Of a DNA stretch of 64,000 bases, positions 59,559-64,000 are shown one piece after another. This DNA is from Sva-07 sp963741755. Lineage in GTDB: Bacteria > Actinomycetota > Acidimicrobiia > Acidimicrobiales > Ilumatobacteraceae. The stretch is from assembly GCA_963741755.1 (NCBI GenBank), contig CAVUJG010000006.1, forward strand, positions 186,001-250,000, given 5' to 3'. The notes below the pieces were generated by a model. That model was given only the letters and a program-made list of their open reading frames with translations. It searched no databases and was not told the DNA's origin. Within the stretch, counting starts at the first letter, position 1, and the number at the start of each line of letters is the position of its first letter. A program made the translations under genes and the position numbers.

Positions 59559-60022
59559 CAGCCCAATGCGGCGATCACGTCGGGCGGCGCCTGCACGAGC
59601 TCGATCAACACGCCTTCGCCACTTCGTGGCGTGTCGTCGTTGCCCTTCGGGTGGATGAAGCACACGTCGTGGCCGGCCGCCCCCTTGCGGATCCCACCGG
59701 GCGTGAAGCGCACGCCCTGCTCGGTCAACCAGTCGACGCAGGCCGCCAGATCGTCGATCCACACGCCGACGTGGTTGAGCGTCGGAACGTGCACCTTCGG
59801 GGATCGCTCGGGGTCGAGCGGCTGCATCAGATCGATCTCCACCGCGTGCGGGCCCTCGCCCAGCCGGAGGATGTCCTCGTCGACGTTCTCGTTCTCGCTG
59901 ATGTAGTCGCCGACCTTCTCGACACCGAGCAGCCCGGTCCACAGACCGGTGAGCGCTCCCTTGTCGAGACCACCGATGGCGATCTGTTGGAGGCCGAGGA
60001 CGCGGAAGGGACGATCAGTCAT
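59558..60022 (-). CDS. VOC/glyoxalase-superfamily protein
   Basis: A 154-residue protein with two beta-alpha-beta modules of the vicinal-oxygen-chelate fold. The first strand reads VLGLQQIAIGGLD, where the usual metal His is Gln. Later ligands can be seen as LNHVGVWIDDL and VLIELVQAPP. The middle contains EIDLMQPLDPERSPKVHVP. It may be an epimerase or lactoylglutathione lyase-like enzyme acting on a CoA or organic acid substrate, given coupling to the CaiB transferase. ATG 60022; longer open frames opposite the UbiB gene are shadows. Confidence 0.82.
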   Translation of the reverse strand: MTDRPFRVLGLQQIAIGGLDKGALTGLWTGLLGVEKVGDYISENENVDEDILRLGEGPHAVEIDLMQPLDPERSPKVHVPTLNHVGVWIDDLAACVDWLTEQGVRFTPGGIRKGAAGHDVCFIHPKGNDDTPRSGEGVLIELVQAPPDVIAALG

Positions 60023-60076
60023 GACGCGATGTTGCCTCGCGGCGACGAATCTCCGAGAATCCGGCATCATGGCGGG

Positions 60077-61711
60077 GTGACGATCTCTGCTGCGGACACC
60101 GACCGCCCCTCGGACCTCGCCTGGGGATCGTTCACCGACGAGGCCCCCTGGGAACTCGACCGGGACGACATCCGGTGGTCGCACCTCGCCGCCCGCCTCC
60201 GCCGCCAAGCCCAGGCGGAAGTCCCGTCGCTGACCAAGCCGTCGAAGCTGCCGCCCGGCGCACGGGTTCTCACCGTCGTCGGTCACCTCGGCACAGCGAT
60301 CGCCCCGTGGATGCTGAAGAAGCGGCGCAAGAAGTTCGCATCGCCCGAAGCCAGCCGCGCGGATGTGTCTCGACGCCTCCGGTTGGCTGCCGAAGCGCTC
60401 GGCCCGACGTACATCAAGCTCGGCCAGATCATCTCCTCGGGCGAGGGCCTGTTCCCGGCCGAACTGGTGAGCGAGTTCAAGAAGTGCCGCGACCAGGTGC
60501 CCGCCGAACCGTTCGACGAGGTGCGCCTCACCGTCGAGCAGGATCTCGGCGCCCGCCTCGAGGACATGTTCTCGTGGTTCGACGAGAAGCCGCTCGCCGC
60601 CGCATCGATCGCGCAGGTGCACGCTGCAACGCTGCACACCGGCGAGAACGTCGTGGTCAAGGTCCAGCGCACCACCGTCGCCCGCCTGGTCCGCAAGGAC
60701 CTGCGAGTGATGGCCTGGCTCGCTCCGTACCTCGTCGGACGGATACCCGTCGCTGCGCTCGCCAACCCGCCGGCACTCGTCGAGCTGTTCGCCGAGACGA
60801 TCGTCGAGGAACTCGACTTCCGGATGGAGGCGGCCAACATGCTCGACGTCGCCGCCATGCTCCACGACCTCGACCAGCACCAGTACATCGTCCCGCGCCC
60901 CCATCCGCGGCTGGTCACCAAGCGGGTGCTCGTGATGGAGCGGGTGTACGGCTTCAACTTCGACGACGTCGTCGGGATGCAGGACGCCGGCATCGACACC
61001 GAAGAGGTCGTGCGCACCGCGATGATCGCTTTCATGGAGGGCGCCATCGTCGAGGGCATCTTCCACGGCGACCTCCACGGCGGCAACCTGTTCGTGCTCG
61101 CCGACGGCCGCACGGCGCTGCTCGACTACGGCATCGTCGGCCGCCTCTCGGGCCCTCGCCGCAACGCATTCCTTCGACTGATGCTGGGTGCCACCACCAA
61201 CGATGTGCGCGGCCAGATGGCCGCACTGCGCGACCTCGGTGCACTTCCGATGGACACCGACCTCGAAGCGGTGATCAAGGATCTGCGCCTCGAGGACGAG
61301 GTCATCGACCCGACCACGCTCACCGGCGAGGAGATGGTCCAGGAGGTGCAGCGGGTCGTCAAGGCACTGCTCGGCTACGGCGCCAAGCTCCCCAAGGAGC
61401 TGATGCTCTACGTGAAGAACATGGTGTTCCTCGATGGAGCGATCGCGCGACTGGCGCCTGAACTCGACCTGCTCGCCGAGGTGGCGAACATCTCGATGCT
61501 GTTCGCGCAGAAGCACGGCGAACGCCTCGGCCGCGAGTTGGGCGTCGACCCGAGCGCCGTCGAGTTCGACATGGACGGCGTGAAGGCGTCGATGGGTCTC
61601 GATTCCACGGTGAACCGCGTGACCTACCGCGAGCTGCAGGAACGGCGCGAGCTGATCCAGAAGCGCATGCGCGAGCACGTCGAAGCAGAACGCCCGAAGC
61701 TCAGCAAGTAG
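60077..61711 (+). CDS. UbiB/ABC1/AarF-family protein kinase-like protein
   Basis: A 544-residue atypical kinase-like ATPase. The KxGQ motif region reads TYIKLGQIISSGEGLFPAEL near residue 118. The alanine-rich loop is AAASIAQVHAATL, the ATP-binding Lys is in VVVKVQR, the catalytic loop is FHGDLHGGNLFVL near residue 335, and the metal site is LLDYGIVGRL. The C-terminus has two amphipathic or membrane-associated helices. Family members support isoprenoid quinone synthesis or lipid homeostasis; an actinobacterium with menaquinone would use it differently from UbiB. GTG 60077 follows GGCGGG; a long upstream extension lies opposite the VOC gene and is rejected. Confidence 0.9.
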   Translation: MTISAADTDRPSDLAWGSFTDEAPWELDRDDIRWSHLAARLRRQAQAEVPSLTKPSKLPPGARVLTVVGHLGTAIAPWMLKKRRKKFASPEASRADVSRRLRLAAEALGPTYIKLGQIISSGEGLFPAELVSEFKKCRDQVPAEPFDEVRLTVEQDLGARLEDMFSWFDEKPLAAASIAQVHAATLHTGENVVVKVQRTTVARLVRKDLRVMAWLAPYLVGRIPVAALANPPALVELFAETIVEELDFRMEAANMLDVAAMLHDLDQHQYIVPRPHPRLVTKRVLVMERVYGFNFDDVVGMQDAGIDTEEVVRTAMIAFMEGAIVEGIFHGDLHGGNLFVLADGRTALLDYGIVGRLSGPRRNAFLRLMLGATTNDVRGQMAALRDLGALPMDTDLEAVIKDLRLEDEVIDPTTLTGEEMVQEVQRVVKALLGYGAKLPKELMLYVKNMVFLDGAIARLAPELDLLAEVANISMLFAQKHGERLGRELGVDPSAVEFDMDGVKASMGLDSTVNRVTYRELQERRELIQKRMREHVEAERPKLSK

Positions 61712-61720
61712 CCCTCCGAG

Positions 61721-61726
61721 TAGCCT
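61721..61726 (+). promoter_or_regulatory. -10 hexamer TAGCCT of nucS (leaderless)
   Basis: TAGCCT ends 8 nt before GTG 61735. Confidence 0.5.
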
Positions 61727-61734
61727 GGCCGACC

Positions 61735-62394
61735 GTGCGTCTGGTGATTGCCCGCTGTTCCGTCGACTACGCAGGTCGGCTCGACGCCCACCTCCCCGAG
61801 GCCACCCGCCTGATCATGGTCAAGGCCGACGGCTGTGTGGCGATCCACGCCGACGGCGGCGCCTACAAGCCGCTGAACTGGATGAATGCCCCCAACACGC
61901 TCGTCGACCACGGCGACCACTGGGTGGTCACGAATCCGAAGCAGGAGACCCTGACGATCAACCTGCACGAGGTGCTCAGCGATGTGTCGGCCGAGCTCGG
62001 CGAGGATCCCGGCCTGCAGAAGGACGGTGTCGAAGCGCACCTGCAGGAGTTGCTCGCCGCCAGTCCCCACGCGATCGAGGACGGCCTCACGCTCGTGCGG
62101 CGCGAGTATCCGACGGCGATCGGGCCGATCGACCTGGTGTGCCGCGACGAGTCGAACACCGTCGTCGCGGTCGAGGTCAAGCGGCGCGGCGACATCGATG
62201 GTGTCGAGCAACTCGGCCGGTACATCGAACGGTTGCACCTCGACTCGTCGCTGGGCGAGGTGCGTGGCGTGTTCGTCGCTCAGTCGATCAAGCCGCAGGC
62301 GAAGGTGCTCGCCGAGGCCCGTGGCTTCCGCTGGGTCGAGGTCGACTACGACACCCTGCGCGGCATGAAGCCCGACGACCTCCGCCTCTTCTGA
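61735..62394 (+). CDS. nucS: Endonuclease NucS/EndoMS (non-canonical mismatch repair)
   Basis: A 219-residue mismatch-specific endonuclease that replaces MutS/MutL in most actinobacteria. The N-terminal DNA-binding and dimerisation domain (IARCSVDYAGRLDAHLPEA; VKADGCVAIHADGGAYKPLN with WMNAPN) precedes the RecB-like nuclease with EDGLTLVRREYPTAIGPIDL, the metal-binding Asp of IDLVC, Glu-Val-Lys in VAVEVKRRGDIDGVEQLGRY, and QSIKPQAKVLAEARGF. The protein ends DDLRLF, matching the terminal beta-clamp-binding motif of NucS proteins. GTG 61735 is fixed by a leaderless -10. Family C copy 5 follows the stop by two bases. Confidence 0.96.
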   Translation: MRLVIARCSVDYAGRLDAHLPEATRLIMVKADGCVAIHADGGAYKPLNWMNAPNTLVDHGDHWVVTNPKQETLTINLHEVLSDVSAELGEDPGLQKDGVEAHLQELLAASPHAIEDGLTLVRREYPTAIGPIDLVCRDESNTVVAVEVKRRGDIDGVEQLGRYIERLHLDSSLGEVRGVFVAQSIKPQAKVLAEARGFRWVEVDYDTLRGMKPDDLRLF

Positions 62395-62396
62395 CC

Positions 62397-62429
62397 GATT
62401 ACATCAGGGGTCAGACCCGCGTTGTAATC
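62397..62429. repeat. Palindromic repeat family C, copy 5 (after nucS)
   Basis: GATTACATC, centre AGGGGTCAGACCCGC, then GTTGTAATC, with one mismatch in the right arm. It starts 2 bp after the nucS stop. Confidence 0.9.
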
Positions 62430-62487
62430 CGTCAGCCGCAGTCGGTGCCGGGCAGGATCGGCCTGGCGAGGACCTGGTCTCCCACCG

Positions 62488-62584
62488 ATGAGCCAACAAA
62501 CCGGATACGGCGGTCTCGCTCATCACAACCCTCGCGAACCACCCACCGATGAGCCAACCAACCGGATACGGCGGTCTCGCTCAT
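62488..62584. repeat. Palindromic repeat family A, locus 9 (two copies, 61-bp period)
   Basis: Copies at 62488-62523 and 62549-62584, left arms ATGAGCCAACAAACCG and ATGAGCCAACCAACCG, right arms CGGCGGTCTCGCTCAT. It lies between convergent nucS and lipoprotein genes. Confidence 0.94.
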
Positions 62585-62652
62585 CGCAACCGCCATTTTT
62601 CAACACAGCACCTCGCGCCCAATCCGCTGAGGCATGAGAAACCAGATGTACG

Positions 62653-63531
62653 TCAGCACGTCGTGCCGGGCAGGATCGGCTTGGCGAGGACCTGGTACGT
62701 CACGTCGGCGTCGCTGAAGAACGTCAGCTGGTTGGCAGCCCCGAGCACCTCGCCGACCTCGCTCGCAGGGACAACCGTGCACGTTGTCGCATCGGCAAGG
62801 CGGACGGTGACATCGGCGGGCCAGTCGACCACTGTTGGTTCGATGCCGTCGGAGCCGTACACCGACAGGTCCTCGACCACCAGCGCTTCGATGCCGTACT
62901 CGGACGGATCGAAGATCTCCTGTTCACCGAGTTCGTCGGCGCCGACGAGGCCGGCGAGATCGTTCAGCTGCGCAATGAAGTCGGCGAGTGCCTGGCGCTG
63001 CGGTGTCGTCTCCTGTCCGCCCTCGCCCGGGATCGCCAGGCCGAGCGCATATGCCTCGTGCACGTACGTCTCGCCGTTGACGTTGATCGTCACCTGGGCA
63101 GTCGAGGCATCGGCGATGTTCGTCGGCTGCTCGTAGTCGATCTCCTGGAGGAGGCCCGCTTCGTCGGCGGCCGAAAGGATCGCTTGAATGCCCGCCTCGG
63201 TGATCGACTGCACCTGCACGGCGGGGAGCAGCGGACCGGGATAGATCGCGATCTGCGCACCCGGCCCGAACACGCGGCCATCGCCGGACACGAGCACGTT
63301 CGGGGTCTGCTGGAAGGCGAACTCGCGGGGGACGAAGCCGCCGACCTCGGCGTACTCGATGACGACATCATCGGCGCCGGTCGGGTGTTGGTAGCCGTCG
63401 GTGGCAGGAGCCTCGGGATCGCTGGCTGCGGGCGGCAACGAATCGTCGGCGGCCGGTGACGCCGAGTCGCTTCCGCACGCAGCCAGACCGAGGGCAGCGA
63501 CGAACAGGACGGGAACGAAGCACTTCTTCAT
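62653..63531 (-). CDS. Secreted lipoprotein of unknown function
   Basis: A 292-residue predicted lipoprotein. ATG 63531 begins MKKCFVPVLFVAALGLAAC, a signal peptide with lipobox LAAC (lipidated Cys about 19), followed by an acidic, Ser/Pro/Ala-rich linker to residue about 48. The body is mostly beta strands and helices without a recognised enzymatic motif (VVIEYAEVGGFVPREFAF; VQSITEAGIQAILSAADEAG; TINVNGETYVHEAYALG). A Cys near position 260 and a terminal Cys (ILPGTTC) could form a disulfide. It starts 57 bp from the divergent mscR gene. Confidence 0.82.
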   Translation of the reverse strand: MKKCFVPVLFVAALGLAACGSDSASPAADDSLPPAASDPEAPATDGYQHPTGADDVVIEYAEVGGFVPREFAFQQTPNVLVSGDGRVFGPGAQIAIYPGPLLPAVQVQSITEAGIQAILSAADEAGLLQEIDYEQPTNIADASTAQVTINVNGETYVHEAYALGLAIPGEGGQETTPQRQALADFIAQLNDLAGLVGADELGEQEIFDPSEYGIEALVVEDLSVYGSDGIEPTVVDWPADVTVRLADATTCTVVPASEVGEVLGAANQLTFFSDADVTYQVLAKPILPGTTC

Positions 63532-63575
63532 GGCAGTTCGACGCTTCCCACACCGCTTCGGTTCCACACGGCCGC

Positions 63576-63581
63576 TACCTT
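63576..63581 (+). promoter_or_regulatory. -10 hexamer TACCTT of mscR (leaderless)
   Basis: TACCTT ends 7 nt before ATG 63589. Confidence 0.45.
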
Positions 63582-63588
63582 CGCAGTC

Positions 63589-64000
63589 ATGAGTCAAGAA
63601 GTACGAGGCATCATCGCTCGCGCCAAGGGCCAACCGGTCACGATGGAAACCATCGTCATCCCCGATCCCGGCCCCGGCGAGGCGGTCGTGGTGATCCAGG
63701 CGTGCGGCGTCTGCCACACCGACCTGCACTATCGCGAGGGCGGGATCAACGACGACTTCCCGTTCCTGCTGGGCCACGAGGCGGCCGGCATCGTCGAGTC
63801 GGTCGGCGAGGGAGTCACCGACGTGGCTCCCGGCGACTACGTGATCCTCAACTGGCGTGCGGTGTGCGGCGACTGCCGAGCGTGCCGGCGAGGCCAGCCG
63901 CAGTACTGCTTCAACACCCACAACGCCACCCAGAAGATGACGCTGACCGACGGCACCGAGCTCTCGCCGGCGCTCGGCATCGGTGCGTTCTGCGACAAGA
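63589..64000 (+). CDS. mscR: Mycothiol-dependent formaldehyde dehydrogenase / S-nitrosomycothiol reductase (partial)
   Basis: Zinc alcohol dehydrogenase family, first 137 residues; the 3' part lies outside the window. The sequence closely resembles mycobacterial MscR as I recall it: VRGIIARAKGQPV, PDPGPGEAVVVIQACGVCHT with the catalytic zinc Cys, DLHYREGGINDDFPFLLGHE with zinc His-Glu, then VILNWRAVCGDCRACRRGQP with structural-zinc cysteines and NATQKMTLTDGTELSPALG. It oxidises S-hydroxymethylmycothiol (formaldehyde detoxification) and reduces S-nitrosomycothiol. Its presence implies mycothiol as the main thiol, consistent with Actinomycetota. ATG 63589 has a leaderless -10. Confidence 0.92.
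   Translation, partial: MSQEVRGIIARAKGQPVTMETIVIPDPGPGEAVVVIQACGVCHTDLHYREGGINDDFPFLLGHEAAGIVESVGEGVTDVAPGDYVILNWRAVCGDCRACRRGQPQYCFNTHNATQKMTLTDGTELSPALGIGAFCDK

Noticed and set aside
62656..62666. GCACG-T-CGTGC palindrome at the lipoprotein 3' end as a further family C repeat
   Set aside because: It lies inside the coding sequence, is only 11 bp and lacks the outer arms and GGGGTCAGACCC core.

Overview
The window is high-GC DNA (roughly two thirds G+C by eye) from an actinobacterium. The markers are a 2-oxoglutarate dehydrogenase/decarboxylase of the mycobacterial Kgd type, NucS, UvrD2 with an HRDC tail, a mycothiol-dependent formaldehyde dehydrogenase (MscR type), LexA boxes of the form GAAC-N4-GTTC, and many leaderless TANNNT promoters. 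The overall gene mix would suit an Acidimicrobiia (Ilumatobacter-like) genome, but that rank is inference. No rRNA, prophage, insertion sequence or plasmid gene was seen; this is a housekeeping chromosome segment.

Layout. 1-3906: MacB/FtsX-type ABC exporter (permease cut by the window edge) and a damaged PrsW-like membrane protease locus. 4106-6690: small protein and a MalT/LuxR-type ATPase regulator. 6701-13679: hairpin, tRNA-Leu(GAG), secG, a PH-domain membrane protein and a complete Opp/Dpp-type peptide ABC operon. 13885-17761: tpiA, pgk, gap and rapZ, a remnant of the classical uvrC-rapZ-yvcK-whiA-gap-pgk-tpi-secG neighbourhood with yvcK and whiA missing here. 18002-21768: methyltransferase, luciferase-like oxidoreductase and uvrC. 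21824-28309: rhomboid-like protein, AbiEi/nuclease-like protein, MFS carrier and uvrA. 28355-34910: K+ channel/TrkA protein, a two-component pair and a giant membrane protein. 34929-41474: uvrB, uvrD2, exonuclease III and a NYN-S1-(AKKAP)n protein. 41579-51245: HAD hydrolase, Kgd, FtsH-like protease, aldo/keto reductase, PhyH dioxygenase and an NMO-like flavoprotein. 51258-64000: nucleotidyltransferase, flavin reductase, GGDEF-EAL protein, EttA, CysQ-like phosphatase, crotonase, CaiB transferase, VOC protein, UbiB kinase, NucS, lipoprotein and MscR (cut by the edge).

How parts work together. Nucleotide-excision repair is concentrated here (uvrC, uvrA, uvrB and uvrD2 within about 20 kb). uvrA and uvrB carry nearly superimposable LexA-box/-10 promoters, so they should be co-induced in SOS. 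gap-pgk-tpiA form a translationally coupled glycolytic operon. The Opp operon has its binding-protein gene first, then a perfect hairpin, then the permease and ATPase genes.

Three features stand out. (1) Three families of intergenic palindromes. The largest is a 36-bp palindrome present 21 times at nine loci, in doublets, triplets or a quadruplet with a 61-bp period; spacers are alike within a locus but differ between loci. (2) At least 17 genes have a TANNNT -10 hexamer ending only 6-10 nt before the start codon, which predicts leaderless mRNAs and settles several starts. (3) Eleven genes, including uvrA and uvrB, contain single-base frameshifts. Most restore to net +1 insertions, often in short homopolymer runs, and look like assembly or sequencing error rather than decay. 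Where a gene is interrupted, the full restored span is given.
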